Numbered from the stretch's first letter, positions 35,179 to 43,651 are shown. The stretch: 64,000 bases of DNA from JBBWZH01 sp035544115 (GCA_963714145.1 OY970235.1:1798001-1862000); one strand, 5' to 3'. Notes: a model not told the origin generated them from the letters alone. Made by a program: numbers and translations.

Positions 35179-35391
35179 CTACTCCACGCTGGCCCAGGAC
35201 CGCCGCGTCACTGTCAGGCGCCGACCGGGACGGTGCGACGTGGTGGCGTCGCGGCGGCGGGCAGCGTAGGCGTGCACCGCGACCAGTTCCGCGTCCAGCC
35301 GCACCGCCTGGTAGGCGGCCCAGCGCAGGACCGCCACCGACCGCTGCCCGCCGCCGATGCCGACCACGACCCGCGTTGGTGTCGTCGCCAT
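35179..35391 (-). CDS. Truncated universal-stress-protein-like peptide
   Basis: 70 residues from ATG 35391, preceded by GGAGGCG. An alternative ATG at 35451 overlaps the flavodoxin stop (ATGA) and would add 20 low-complexity residues. It contains only the first beta-alpha-beta unit of a UspA fold (TRVVVGIGGGQRSVAVLRWA, AVRLDAELVAVHAYAARRR) and lacks the ATP-binding G-2X-G-9X-G region. It then ends in an Arg/Thr-rich tail, so it is a stub of a universal stress protein. Co-transcribed with the flavodoxin gene and probably under the palindrome at 36132. Confidence 0.6.
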   Translation of the reverse strand: MATTPTRVVVGIGGGQRSVAVLRWAAYQAVRLDAELVAVHAYAARRRDATTSHRPGRRLTVTRRSWASVE

Positions 35392-35447
35392 CGCGCTCGC
35401 CTCCGCTGCGTCCGCCGCGGCCGGTCCGGCCGGCCCGGCCGGCCCGG

Positions 35448-36026
35448 TCATGCGCCTGTCGCCGGGTCCGGCCGGCCGTCGCGCGGCGTGGTGGTCGGCT
35501 GGGACGGCTGCCCGGTGGGTGTCCCGGCGGTGGTGGCGGCCAGCTGTCGGCCCCACTCGCGGGCCCGCCGCAGTTCCTCGTCCAGCAGCGGGCCGGTGGT
35601 GCCGGCTACGTAGAAGCTCTCCGGCCGGCTGGAGAGCCGGTAGCCGCGGCGGCGCAGGCGCCGGGCGGCCGCGCGGGCGGCGGAACCGGGCAGCGGCAGC
35701 CGGACCCGGGTGTCGAAGGCGGCCGCGGCGGTCCCGCCGGGCCGAGGGCCGGTGGCGTCGAGCCACTCCCGCAGGCCGGTGCCGGCGGAGACCAGCGGCT
35801 GGTCGGTCTTCCCGGTGGCCTGCCGCCGGGTGTCCGGCCGGCTCAGTCCCAGGGCGTGGGTCGGGCCACCGACGACGAGCAGGCTCACATCGTCGGGGAC
35901 GGCGGTGCCGGCCGCGCCGGCCTCGACCAGGTCGACGGACATCCGGCTGGACAGGCCCGTGGCGACGGCGCGGGCGATCTCCCGGGTGTTGCCGAACATC
36001 GACTCGTAGACCAGCAGCGCGCGCAT
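35448..36026 (-). CDS. Flavodoxin-domain protein
   Basis: 192 residues, ATG 36026 with GGGAGGT upstream. The FMN phosphate loop YESMFGNTREIARAVATGL is textbook flavodoxin. LLVVGGPTHALGLSRPDTRR is the second FMN-contacting segment. SFYVAGTTGPLLDEELRRAREWG ends the fold, followed by a Thr/Pro-rich tail. Such flavodoxin-domain proteins recur in actinomycete DosR/DevR-type clusters beside universal stress proteins. It likely carries electrons under low oxygen; the partner is unknown. Confidence 0.85.
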   Translation of the reverse strand: MRALLVYESMFGNTREIARAVATGLSSRMSVDLVEAGAAGTAVPDDVSLLVVGGPTHALGLSRPDTRRQATGKTDQPLVSAGTGLREWLDATGPRPGGTAAAAFDTRVRLPLPGSAARAAARRLRRRGYRLSSRPESFYVAGTTGPLLDEELRRAREWGRQLAATTAGTPTGQPSQPTTTPRDGRPDPATGA

Positions 36027-36131
36027 CGCGGACCTCCCTCGACAGCGGCAGGTATCTCCTGCCCACCCCAACGCTGCCCGGTCCGGCCCGGGCCGCACAG
36101 AGCCGAACGTCGACAGCTGGTCCGGTCGGCC

Positions 36132-36145
36132 GGGACCTTCGTCCC
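36132..36145 (-). promoter_or_regulatory. DosR/DevR-like palindrome upstream of flavodoxin-usp
   Basis: GGGACCTTCGTCCC fits the GGGAC-N4-GTCCC core of DosR/DevR response-regulator sites exactly. The palindrome extends by one more C/G pair on each side. It lies 105 bp upstream of the flavodoxin start codon. Confidence 0.55.
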
Positions 36146-36275
36146 GCCGCCGCCGTGACCTGGTCTGGACGGACCCGACACGGCTCGGTCGGCCAGCACT
36201 GCGCGCACCACGCGATGCGCCGGCTGGGCATCGTTCGACACCACGCGCGGGCCGGGTAGCGCCGCGCCCTCGACC

Positions 36276-36313
36276 CGGCCGCCCGGCGAAGCCGTCGGCT
36301 CGCCGGGCGGCCG
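36276..36313 (-). terminator. Terminator after gap
   Basis: CGGCCGCCCGGCGA (36276-36289) pairs perfectly with TCGCCGGGCGGCCG (36300-36313) around a 10-nt loop, 40 bp past the stop of the minus-strand GAPDH gene. It separates gap from the flavodoxin unit. Confidence 0.8.
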
Positions 36314-36353
36314 TTCCGCCGTAGAGCACATGCCGTGGCACGGCGGGCGCGGA

Positions 36354-37355
36354 TCAGTCGAGCCGGCTGCCGACGAGCTGCGCCAGGTCGAGCAGGCGCT
36401 GGGTGTAGCCCCACTCGTTGTCGTACCAGCCGAAGACCTTGGCCATGTCTCCACGGGCCTGGGTGAGGGTGGCGTCGAAGATGCAGGAGGCGCTCTGCCC
36501 GACGATGTCGCGGGACACGATCGGGTCGGTGTTGTAGTCGACGATGCCGGCCAGCGGCCCGGTTGCGGCGGCCTGGAACGCGGCGTTGATCTCCTCAGCG
36601 GTGACGTCCCGGTTCAGTTGAACGGCGAGGTCGCACATCGAGCCGTCCTCCACCGGCACCCGCAGCGCGATCCCGTCGAGCCGGCCGGCGACGTCGGGGA
36701 TCACCAGGCCGACCGAGCGGGCCGCGCCGGTGCTGGTCGGGATGATGTTCACAGCGGCCGAGCGGGCGCGGTGCGGGTCCTTGTGCAGGCCGTCGAGGAC
36801 GTTCTGGTCGTTGGTGTAGCCATGCACCGTGGTCAGGAAGCCGGTGCGGACGCCGAACGCGTCGTGCAGCACCTTGACCATCGGCGCGACGCAGTTCGTC
36901 GTGCAGGAGGCGTTGGAGATCACGTCGTGCCGGTCCGGGTCGTAGCTGGCCTGGTTGACGCCGAGCACGATGGTCGCGTCGACGCCCTTGCCCGGTGCGG
37001 AGATGATCACCTTGCGGGCGCCGGCCTTCAGGTGCCGGGCCGCATCGTCCCGGGTGCGCAGCCGACCGGTCGACTCGATGACGATGTCGGCGCCGACCGC
37101 GGCCCAGTCCAGCTCGGCGGCGTCCGGTTCGGCGGTCGCCCTGATCGAGGTGCCGTCGAGCACCAGCGCTCCGTCGACGACGGCGACGTGCCCGGGGTAG
37201 CGGCCGTAGGTCGAGTCGTACTTGAGCAGGTGGGCCAGGGTGCCCGGCGCGGCCAGGTCGTTGATGCCGACCACCGGGATGTCCCGCTCCCGGGCGGCCC
37301 GGACCGCAAGCCGGCCGATCCTGCCGAACCCGTTGATGCCCAGTCGAACAGTCAT
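36354..37355 (-). CDS. gap: Glyceraldehyde-3-phosphate dehydrogenase, type I
   Basis: 333 residues, ATG 37355. It catalyses NAD-dependent oxidation and phosphorylation of glyceraldehyde 3-phosphate in glycolysis. NAD site: VRLGINGFGRIGRLAVRAA with INDL (Asp33), the NAD-type residue. Catalytic Cys151 in SNASCTTNCVAP, and His178 in LTTVHGYTNDQN. C-terminal ATLTQARGDMAKVFGWYDNE is normal. Not linked to pgk/tpi, unlike the housekeeping actinobacterial gene, and preceded by a DosR-like palindrome, so probably a stress-induced paralogue. Confidence 0.93.
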   Translation of the reverse strand: MTVRLGINGFGRIGRLAVRAARERDIPVVGINDLAAPGTLAHLLKYDSTYGRYPGHVAVVDGALVLDGTSIRATAEPDAAELDWAAVGADIVIESTGRLRTRDDAARHLKAGARKVIISAPGKGVDATIVLGVNQASYDPDRHDVISNASCTTNCVAPMVKVLHDAFGVRTGFLTTVHGYTNDQNVLDGLHKDPHRARSAAVNIIPTSTGAARSVGLVIPDVAGRLDGIALRVPVEDGSMCDLAVQLNRDVTAEEINAAFQAAATGPLAGIVDYNTDPIVSRDIVGQSASCIFDATLTQARGDMAKVFGWYDNEWGYTQRLLDLAQLVGSRLD

Positions 37356-37444
37356 CCTTCACTCCCGTCATCGCCGGACTGCCGGACACCCTCATCCTCC
37401 GAGCCCGGCCGGGCGGCGGTCAGGGTCTCCGGTCGCCGCCCGCC

Positions 37445-37458
37445 GGGACCAACGGCCC
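37445..37458 (-). promoter_or_regulatory. DosR/DevR-like site upstream of gap
   Basis: GGGACCAACGGCCC (GGGAC-N4-GGCCC) sits 90 bp upstream of the gap start. The GGCCC half is a common variant of GTCCC. Spacing to the start codon is nearly the same as for the flavodoxin and 38150 genes. Confidence 0.5.
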
Positions 37459-37503
37459 CTGCGGGCCGGCGGCGCGAACAGCGACTAGAACTGGTGGATA
37501 CCG

Positions 37504-37542
37504 CCCGGGGCCCCGGACCGGTGCGCGGTCCGGGGCCCCGGG
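37504..37542 (-). terminator. Very strong terminator after the 37560 membrane-protein gene
   Basis: CCCGGGGCCCCGGACC (37504-37519), 7-nt loop, GGTCCGGGGCCCCGGG (37527-37542): a perfect 16-bp GC stem 17 bp after the stop codon. Confidence 0.88.
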
Positions 37543-37559
37543 TTCTGCGGTGCGGTCGC

Positions 37560-38150
37560 CTACGGTTCGACGGGAGCCGGGGTGTGCGCACCGAGCTTGG
37601 TTGGTGCTTCGACGTTCGGGTCGACCCGGCGCATGTGCAGGAAGCCGAGTGCGGACAGCAGCAGGAAGACGGCTGCGCCGGCGAAGGCGGTGATCGCGGC
37701 GTAGAGCGCGATCTGGCCGATCTTCCAGAAGGCGTAGGCGTTGAGCAGCAGGCCGCGCAGTGTCTCGCCGCGGAAGATGGTCTGGACCTGGCCGGCGAGC
37801 TTGGTGTCGGTGGGGTTGGCCTGGGCCTTGGCGCTGAGCTGTGCGTAGGTCTGGCCGCCGGCGATCTCCGTCACGTGCACGGCGATGAAGTGGTCGGCGT
37901 AGGCCTGGGCTTGCGCGCCGTTGACCAGTTGCTGGCCGGCGTACTTGTTCAGGTGCGGGCCGACCTGTGGGTCGGCGAGGCTCTCGCTGCCGGCCGCCGG
38001 GAAGAAGATCTTCTGCGCGGCGAGCTGGGTGTGGACCTGGTTGTCGACGAACGAGTGGCCCCACATGAGCAGGGTGCCGGCGATGAGCAGCACGGCGGAG
38101 ATGGCGATGCCGCCGGTGGTGAGCAGGGCATCGAGTGTCTTGCGTCGCAT
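37560..38150 (-). CDS. Two-TM membrane protein of a stress cluster
   Basis: 196 residues, ATG 38150. N-terminal segment LLTTGGIAISAVLLIAGTLL and C-terminal segment IALYAAITAFAGAAVFLLLS flank an exported loop of about 110 residues (AAQKIFFPAAGSESLADPQV, LNKYAGQQLVNGAQAQAYAD). No catalytic motif is recognised; such proteins are conserved hypotheticals in actinomycetes. It lies in a single-gene unit with DosR-like sites 95-130 bp upstream, so hypoxia or stress control is inferred. Confidence 0.7.
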   Translation of the reverse strand: MRRKTLDALLTTGGIAISAVLLIAGTLLMWGHSFVDNQVHTQLAAQKIFFPAAGSESLADPQVGPHLNKYAGQQLVNGAQAQAYADHFIAVHVTEIAGGQTYAQLSAKAQANPTDTKLAGQVQTIFRGETLRGLLLNAYAFWKIGQIALYAAITAFAGAAVFLLLSALGFLHMRRVDPNVEAPTKLGAHTPAPVEP

Positions 38151-38244
38151 GGCGACTCTCCTTGGCTGGAAGGGAGGACCCGGTGGTGGTTGACCCCGTC
38201 GAACCTGCGCTCACAGCTTCGCCACGCACCGCCGGTCGCGGGCA

Positions 38245-38279
38245 GGGACCAAGGTCACCGCGCCGGCCCCGTTGGTCCC
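38245..38279 (-). promoter_or_regulatory. Pair of DosR/DevR-like sites before the 37560-38150 gene
   Basis: GGGACCAAGGTCAC (38245-38258) has one mismatch in the second half-site. GCCCCGTTGGTCCC (38266-38279) read in reverse begins GGGACCAAC, as at the gap site. They lie 95 and 116 bp upstream of the start. The 310-bp gap between 38150 and 38461 otherwise holds only the further site at 38374 and no gene. Confidence 0.4.
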
Positions 38280-38373
38280 CTGATCGGTTGCGGTGCGCCG
38301 TATCGGCTGCCGCACTGTCCACACGCGACGGTGCCGGGCCGGTCGGGCGGGGAGCCGGTGGTCTGTCCGCGAC

Positions 38374-38387
38374 GGGACCGTCGTCCC
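38374..38387 (-). promoter_or_regulatory. Distal DosR/DevR-like palindrome
   Basis: GGGACCGTCGTCCC, an exact GGGAC-N4-GTCCC core extended by C/G to 16 bp, located 224 bp before the membrane-protein start and just past the 3' end of the serine hydrolase gene. Confidence 0.45.
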
Positions 38388-38460
38388 GCCACCACCGCGC
38401 CGTCGCCGCCGCCGACAGGCACGCACCCGGCCGGCGGCGACGGGGCCGATCGCTGCCGGT

Positions 38461-39489
38461 TCAGCCGGTGAGTGCGGCCTGGATGAACGGGGTGTCCGAG
38501 GACAGCAGGTCGTGCAAGTCGGCGCCGTTCTGCCAGAGCACCACGCAGCGTCCCGACTCGGTCCGCATGGCCACCGTGGTGTATCCGGGCATGCCGCCCT
38601 GGTGGCCGTAGGCCACCGTTCCGGTGCCGAAGTCGAACCGGACGACGCCCAGGCCACGGCTGCGGTGTTGGTCGATCTGCTGGGTCGGTTCGGTCATCCG
38701 GGCGAGGTGGTCGGCGGGTAGCAGCGCGCCGCCGAACAGCCCGTCGAGGAACGCCGCGACGTCGGCGGCGGTGGCGACTATGGCGCCGGCGGTCCAGCTC
38801 TCCGACGGGGTCATGGTGGTGAACTCGACGTGGGGCGCGTCCGGTGCGGTCCGAAGGTGGCCGGTGGCGTGTTGACCGCGCAGATGCGGGTCGACAGTGG
38901 GGAACGTTGTGTCGTGCAGGCCCAGCGGCTTGACGATGCGCTGCCACAACTGGGCGTCCACCCGTTGGCCGGTGGCCTGCTCGATGAGCATGCCGAGCAG
39001 GATGTAGTCGGTGTTGCTGTACCGGTACCCGGTGTCGGGCGGCCGGCGGTCGGGGCCGGCCAGCGCGGCGGCCACCAGTTGGTCCGGGGACCAGTACCGG
39101 TCCAGGACGGACAGGTCGGTCGGCGGGTCCCCGAACAATTGCGTGACGTAGTCGGGCAGTCCGGACCGCAGCCGCAGCAGCATTTCGACGGTGATCGTGT
39201 CCCCGTCAGGTACGACGCCAGGCAGCCGGTCCTCGACCGTGTCATCCAGCCCCAGCAGGCCATCGGCGACGACCTGCAGCACGAGCGTGGCCACGTACAT
39301 CTTGGTGACACTGCCGATCCGGTACTGGTCGCCCGCCTCGATCGGGCGCGGCCGGCTCAGGTCGGCGACTCCGATCGCAGCGGCGAACACCGGCCGCCCC
39401 GCCTCGGTCACCAGACCGTAGACGCCGGGCCCATGATCCCGCGCGGTCTCCGCGAGCGCGGCCTGCAACACCTGTCCGTCCACTGCCAC
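38461..39489 (-). CDS. Serine hydrolase (beta-lactamase class C/DD-peptidase family)
   Basis: 342 residues, GTG 39489. Penicillin-binding/class C fold: catalytic S60-V-T-K63 in YRIGSVTKMYVATLVLQ, YxN motif in TGYRYSNTDYILLGML, and the third motif as HQG in VAYGHQGGMPGYTT. There is no signal peptide, so either a cytosolic esterase or D-amino-peptidase-like enzyme rather than a secreted beta-lactamase. Substrate unknown. Single gene, no regulator adjacent. Confidence 0.85.
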   Translation of the reverse strand: MAVDGQVLQAALAETARDHGPGVYGLVTEAGRPVFAAAIGVADLSRPRPIEAGDQYRIGSVTKMYVATLVLQVVADGLLGLDDTVEDRLPGVVPDGDTITVEMLLRLRSGLPDYVTQLFGDPPTDLSVLDRYWSPDQLVAAALAGPDRRPPDTGYRYSNTDYILLGMLIEQATGQRVDAQLWQRIVKPLGLHDTTFPTVDPHLRGQHATGHLRTAPDAPHVEFTTMTPSESWTAGAIVATAADVAAFLDGLFGGALLPADHLARMTEPTQQIDQHRSRGLGVVRFDFGTGTVAYGHQGGMPGYTTVAMRTESGRCVVLWQNGADLHDLLSSDTPFIQAALTG

Positions 39490-39617
39490 CCGCGCAGCCT
39501 ACGTGCCGTGCCATCGCGACAGCGTCGGGTCCCAGCGGCACAGCCGCTACCCACCGATCCAAGCCGACAAGCCACCGATCCAGTGGCTCCCGGGCTGCGC
39601 GGCCCTGGCTGGCCTGG

Positions 39618-39650
39618 CCGTCCCGAATTGAGGAGTTGCCGCCGGGACGG
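39618..39650 (-). terminator. Weak hairpin after pafA
   Basis: CCGTCCCG (39618-39625) and CGGGACGG (39643-39650) can form an 8-bp stem with a 17-nt loop directly after the pafA stop codon. Confidence 0.4.
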
Positions 39651-39656
39651 GAGGGC

Positions 39657-41015
39657 CTACATGCTGGCGATCAGCTTGTCGACCCGCTCGTCCACCGAGC
39701 GGAACGGGTCCTTGCACAGGACCGTGCGCTGGGCCTGGTCGTTGAGCTTCAGGTGCACCCAGTCGACGGTGAAGTCGCGGCGCTTCTCCTGGGCGCGGCG
39801 GATGAACTCGCCGCGCAGCCGGGCCCGGGTGGTCTGCGGCGGCACGTTCTTCGCCTCGAAGATCGCCACATCACTGGTCACCCGGTCTACCAGGCCCTTG
39901 CGCTCCAGCAGGTAGTAGAGGCCGCGGCCGCGGTGGATGTCGTGGTAGGCGAGGTCGAGTTGGGCGACCCGGGGCGAGGACAGCGGCAGGTCGTGCTTGG
40001 CCCGGTACCGCTCGATCCACTGGTATTTGGTCGCCCAGTCGATCTCCCGGTCGATCTGGCCGGGGTCGCCGCTGCCGATCGCGTCCAGGGTGCGGCCCCA
40101 CAGCTCGATCACCCGCTTGGTGGTCGCGTCGCCACCGCGCCGGTCGACGAAGTCAGCCGCCTTCTGGTGGTACTCCCGCTGCACATCCAGCGCGGTCGCC
40201 TCCCGACCGTCGGCCAGCTTCACCCGGCGCTGGCAGGTGATGTCGTGGGAGATCTCGCGGATGGCCCGGATCGGGTTCTCCAGGGTGAGATCGGGGAACA
40301 TCACGCCGGCCTCCAGCATCCGCAGCACCAGATCAGTGGAGCCGACCTTGAGCAGCGTGGTGGCCTCGCTCATGTTCGAGTCACCGACGATCACATGCAG
40401 CCGCCGGAACCGCTCCGCGTCCCCGAGCGGCTCGTCCCGGGTGTTGATGATCGGCCGCGACCGGGTGGTCGCCGACGACACACCCTCCCAGATGTGCTCG
40501 GCCCGCTGACTCACGCAGAACACCGCGCCACGCGGGGTCTGCAGCACCTTCCCGGCGCCACAGATCACCTGCCGGGTCACCAGGAACGGAATCAACACAT
40601 CAGCCAGCCGGGAGAACTCGCCGTGCCGCGCCACCAGGTAGTTCTCATGGCAGCCGTACGAGTTCCCGGCCGAATCGGTGTTGTTCTTGAACAGGTAGAT
40701 GTCCCCGGTGATCCCCTCCTCGTGCAACCGCCGCTCGGCGTCCACCAACAGACCCTCGAGAATCCGCTCACCGGCCTTGTCATGCACCACCAGATCGACC
40801 AGGTTGTCGCACTCCGGCGTCGCGTACTCCGGATGCGACCCCACGTCCAGGTACAACCGGGCCCCGTTGCGGAGAAACACGTTGCTGGACCGGCCCCACG
40901 ACACCACCCGCCGGAACAGGTACCGGGCCACCTCATCCGGCGACAACCGCCGCTGCCCATGGAACGTGCAGGTAACCCCGTACTCGTTCTCGATACCGAA
41001 AATGCGCCGATCCAT
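39657..41015 (-). CDS. pafA: Pup--protein ligase PafA
   Basis: 452 residues from ATG 41015, exactly the usual PafA length; a GTG nine bases upstream is less likely because orthologues start MDRRIFGIENEYG. It attaches the C-terminal Glu of Pup to substrate lysines, using ATP, to mark proteins for the mycobacterial-type proteasome. Visible signatures: the glutamine-synthetase-like ATP/Mg region GIENEYGVTCTFHGQRRL, RLYLDVGSHPEYATPECDNL (catalytic Asp), KNNTDSAGNSYGCHENYL, and the C-terminal NVPPQTTRARLRGEFIRRAQ. Neighbours are unrelated; dop, pup and prcBA are not in the window. Confidence 0.97.
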   Translation of the reverse strand: MDRRIFGIENEYGVTCTFHGQRRLSPDEVARYLFRRVVSWGRSSNVFLRNGARLYLDVGSHPEYATPECDNLVDLVVHDKAGERILEGLLVDAERRLHEEGITGDIYLFKNNTDSAGNSYGCHENYLVARHGEFSRLADVLIPFLVTRQVICGAGKVLQTPRGAVFCVSQRAEHIWEGVSSATTRSRPIINTRDEPLGDAERFRRLHVIVGDSNMSEATTLLKVGSTDLVLRMLEAGVMFPDLTLENPIRAIREISHDITCQRRVKLADGREATALDVQREYHQKAADFVDRRGGDATTKRVIELWGRTLDAIGSGDPGQIDREIDWATKYQWIERYRAKHDLPLSSPRVAQLDLAYHDIHRGRGLYYLLERKGLVDRVTSDVAIFEAKNVPPQTTRARLRGEFIRRAQEKRRDFTVDWVHLKLNDQAQRTVLCKDPFRSVDERVDKLIASM

Positions 41016-41237
41016 CACCGTCACCCCACGGCGCCGACTACGGGACGGCGCGTAGCCAGGCTACCCAAGTGCCGAGACGGCGCATCGACGCCGAGCTGTT
41101 GCGCTGACCCCCACGGACGGCCGTCGGCACGAGATGCGGCGGGTGACCGCCCGGTGACGACCGGCACGCGCTACCGTCGTGGTGTCGCACGCTCGCGACA
41201 TGGCGCGGAGCGTCGTGTCCGGCTCCTGGGGGATCCG

Positions 41238-41357
41238 ATGCGCATTGCCGTCGTCGTCGCCGTGCTCGCCGCCGTCGGCCTGATCCTGGCGGTTCCCGGG
41301 CTGGGCGACCGGGCCGGCGCGACCGTGTCGATGCGGGAGATCGTCCACATCCAGTAG
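41238..41357 (+). CDS. Tiny membrane/exported peptide
   Basis: 39 residues, ATG 41238 preceded by GGGGGAT. IAVVVAVLAAVGLILAVPGL is a membrane segment or signal peptide, followed by DRAGATVSMREIVHIQ. It is divergent from pafA. Too short for family assignment, so possibly a spurious frame, although start, ribosome site and hydrophobic core are consistent with a real small protein. Confidence 0.4.
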   Translation: MRIAVVVAVLAAVGLILAVPGLGDRAGATVSMREIVHIQ

Positions 41358-41480
41358 CGGGCCGGCGCGGCGGCGGGATGGGGCTCGGGCAGGTCCGCCC
41401 GTTCGCCGGCCCGCTGAACTGGGCGTCGTTCCCGGTCTCCGGCGCCAGCGGCACCGCCGGCCGCGGCGGGTTCTAAGGTC

Positions 41481-41520
41481 GCCTGACCCCGCTACCGGAC
41501 GGCGCTGGGGTCGGTCAGGC
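41481..41520 (-). terminator. Hairpin overlapping the AraC/GyrI gene stop
   Basis: GCCTGACCCC (41481-41490) can pair with GGGGTC and GTCAGGC (41507-41520). The stem overlaps the stop codon at 41515, and two alternative pairings are possible. Confidence 0.45.
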
Positions 41521-42384
41521 CGGTTCGATGGGTAGCCACAGCTCGCAGGTCGCGGTGCTGAAGTCGTCCGCGCGTTCGAGCACTGCGACGATCTCCGGTC
41601 CTGGCCGCAGCCGCCATGGGTTGGACGGGAACCATTCGGTCGCGGTCGCGGCCCAGGCTCGCTGCAGTGCCTGTGGATGGGGCCCTGCGGTGTGGAAGAC
41701 CGCCCAGGTGCCGGCCGGTACCTCGATGGTGTCGAGGTCGTCGGGCGGTGGTGTGTTCCGGGTGACGGCGACTCCGTGCAGGTAGGTCAGCTCGCTGCCG
41801 TCGGTGCGGTCGGGGTCGAGGTCGTCGCAGATTGCGAGCAGGCCGGCCGGCTCGGTGTCGCTGAGGGCCTGCAGCCGCCGGTGTTCCTCCGCCGGTAGGT
41901 CGGTGATGTGCTGCTGGATGTGCGGGTTGACGCCCTGGTGGATCAACGGAACCCGGGCTGCGTGTCCGACGAGTTGGAACGCGGGGCGGTCGACGATGCG
42001 GGTGTCCATGGGGGTGGTCCCTTCGACGGTCAGGCGGAACCTGAGCTGTGGTTGGGCGCGAAGGGGGCCTCCGTCCCGGCGAACGTCACCGGGACCGGCA
42101 CCGTGGACCGATCGGAACGCACGGCCGAACGCCTCGGTTGAGCCGTATCCGTGCCGCACGGCGATACTCAGCAGATCGTCGTCGCCGCGGACGACGCCGG
42201 CGGCGGCGACGGTCATGCGGCGCCGGCGCACGTACTCCGACAGCGGCATGCCCGCCAACGATGAGAACATCCGGCGCAGGTGGTACTCGGTCGTACCGAG
42301 CGACCTGGCCAATCCGTTGACGTCGAGCTCCTCGCCGAGGTGCTCCTCGACGAGGTCGACAAGCCGGTTGAGTGCCGAGATCAC
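41515..42384 (-). CDS. AraC-family regulator with GyrI-like effector domain
   Basis: 289 residues, GTG 42384 with GGGAGG four bases upstream. N-terminal AraC double helix-turn-helix: LVDLVEEHLGEELDVNGLAR, LGTTEYHLRRMFSSLAGM and LLSIAVRHGYGSTEAFGRAF. The C-terminal half (about 120-285) is the GyrI/SOUL-like small-molecule-binding domain (RPAFQLVGHAARVPLIHQG, AVTRNTPPPDDLDTIEVPAG, ATEWFPSNPWRLRPGPEIVA). Such proteins are multidrug-responsive activators of the Rob/BmrR kind. No efflux gene is adjacent. Confidence 0.88.
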   Translation of the reverse strand: MISALNRLVDLVEEHLGEELDVNGLARSLGTTEYHLRRMFSSLAGMPLSEYVRRRRMTVAAAGVVRGDDDLLSIAVRHGYGSTEAFGRAFRSVHGAGPGDVRRDGGPLRAQPQLRFRLTVEGTTPMDTRIVDRPAFQLVGHAARVPLIHQGVNPHIQQHITDLPAEEHRRLQALSDTEPAGLLAICDDLDPDRTDGSELTYLHGVAVTRNTPPPDDLDTIEVPAGTWAVFHTAGPHPQALQRAWAATATEWFPSNPWRLRPGPEIVAVLERADDFSTATCELWLPIEPA

Positions 42385-42567
42385 GAGGCCTCCCTTCGAC
42401 GTCAACCCTGGCCGAAGGCAGCCCGGTAGCGCCCGACCGCTGTGGCCCGATCCGATCACCCGACCAGGCACCTGGACCGCCGCCGCACGCTAGCCGCGGA
42501 GCGGCCCGCGACCCTGGTCGGCCCGCCGGCGGTCAGCGCGCCCGCATGGCGCCGGACTCCGGGATTC

Positions 42568-43476
42568 TCATGGCTGCCGCATGCCGCGGTAGAGGTGGAG
42601 CGCCTCGGCCAGCCGTTGGCGCGCTTCAGCTGTGTACGGCGAGCATTGAAACATGATGTGCTGCACGCCGAGCTCCGCATAGTCGCGCATCGCGGCCGCG
42701 ATCTCCTGCGCCGTACCTGTCAGCGGATTGTTGAAGAAGCCCGGTTTCTCCGCTTGCAGGTCTGGGAACCAGAGGCCGATGAGCGCGGTGATGCCAAGCG
42801 TCGCCGGGTCGCGCCCGACCTCGCGGCACGCGGCTTCGATTCTGGCCAGCGGTTCGGCCATGGTTTCCGCTTTGCCCAGGTAGCCGGTGTTCCAGAGGTC
42901 GGCATGCTGCGCGGTCAGCCTGAGCATGCGCGGACCTTCGCCGCCCACCAGCAACGGCGGCCCGGCTGGCCGGGGACCGGCCGGTACGTTGTCGCTGTTC
43001 GCCGCCTGGTAGTACTTTCCGGCGAAATCGACGTGCCCTTCCCGCAACAGTGGCCTGAGGATCTGCAGGGCCTCTTCGAACCTGTCCACACGACGATCGA
43101 AGGGCAGCCCGCACGCTTGGTACTCCGGCTCATTCCAGCCCGCGCCGATACCCAGGATCACGCGTCCGTGGCTCACCTCGTCGGCGGTCGTCGCCATCTT
43201 CGCCAGGAGCGCCGGGTTCCGGAAGCCGTTGCACAGCACCAGCGTGCCGATCTCCACCCGCTGCGTCGCCTCGGCCAGCGCCGCGAGCATCGTCCAGGAT
43301 TCCCAGACCCCCCGGGTCGGCCCACCGGGCTTGCGATACAGGAGGTGGTCAGGCAGCCAGATGCTGTCGAAGCCGTCCGTCTCGGCCCGCTGCGCTATCG
43401 CGCGGATCGAGTCGTACGAACGCGTGCTGTTGTCTTCGGGGTCGTTCGCGGTAAAGAGCATCAGCCCGAGTTTCAC
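42568..43476 (-). CDS. LLM-class F420-dependent oxidoreductase
   Basis: 302 residues, ATG 43476. Luciferase-like monooxygenase TIM barrel: KLGLMLFTANDPEDN, GFDSIWLPDHLLYR, EIGTLVLCNGFRNPALLAKM, GRVILGIGAGWNEPEYQACG and PPLLVGGEGPRMLRLTAQHA. The pattern matches actinobacterial subfamilies that use coenzyme F420 rather than FMN. Substrate unknown. It is upstream of the AraC/GyrI gene on the same strand with 183 bp between, so not clearly an operon. Confidence 0.9.
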   Translation of the reverse strand: MKLGLMLFTANDPEDNSTRSYDSIRAIAQRAETDGFDSIWLPDHLLYRKPGGPTRGVWESWTMLAALAEATQRVEIGTLVLCNGFRNPALLAKMATTADEVSHGRVILGIGAGWNEPEYQACGLPFDRRVDRFEEALQILRPLLREGHVDFAGKYYQAANSDNVPAGPRPAGPPLLVGGEGPRMLRLTAQHADLWNTGYLGKAETMAEPLARIEAACREVGRDPATLGITALIGLWFPDLQAEKPGFFNNPLTGTAQEIAAAMRDYAELGVQHIMFQCSPYTAEARQRLAEALHLYRGMRQP

Positions 43477-43651
43477 GGATTGACCCCGGCCTTCTTCCGA
43501 ACGGCGCCGACGCGGCAGCGTTCAGTTGGCGTATGCACGCTTTCTCTCCTCGGGTTCACAGGTGTGCCATGGCCGGCTGGACCGGCGAGCCGCATCATCA
43601 CAGGAGCCACCGACAGTTCCGCGAGCCCGCCGCCCGGGCCGTCGGTACCGG

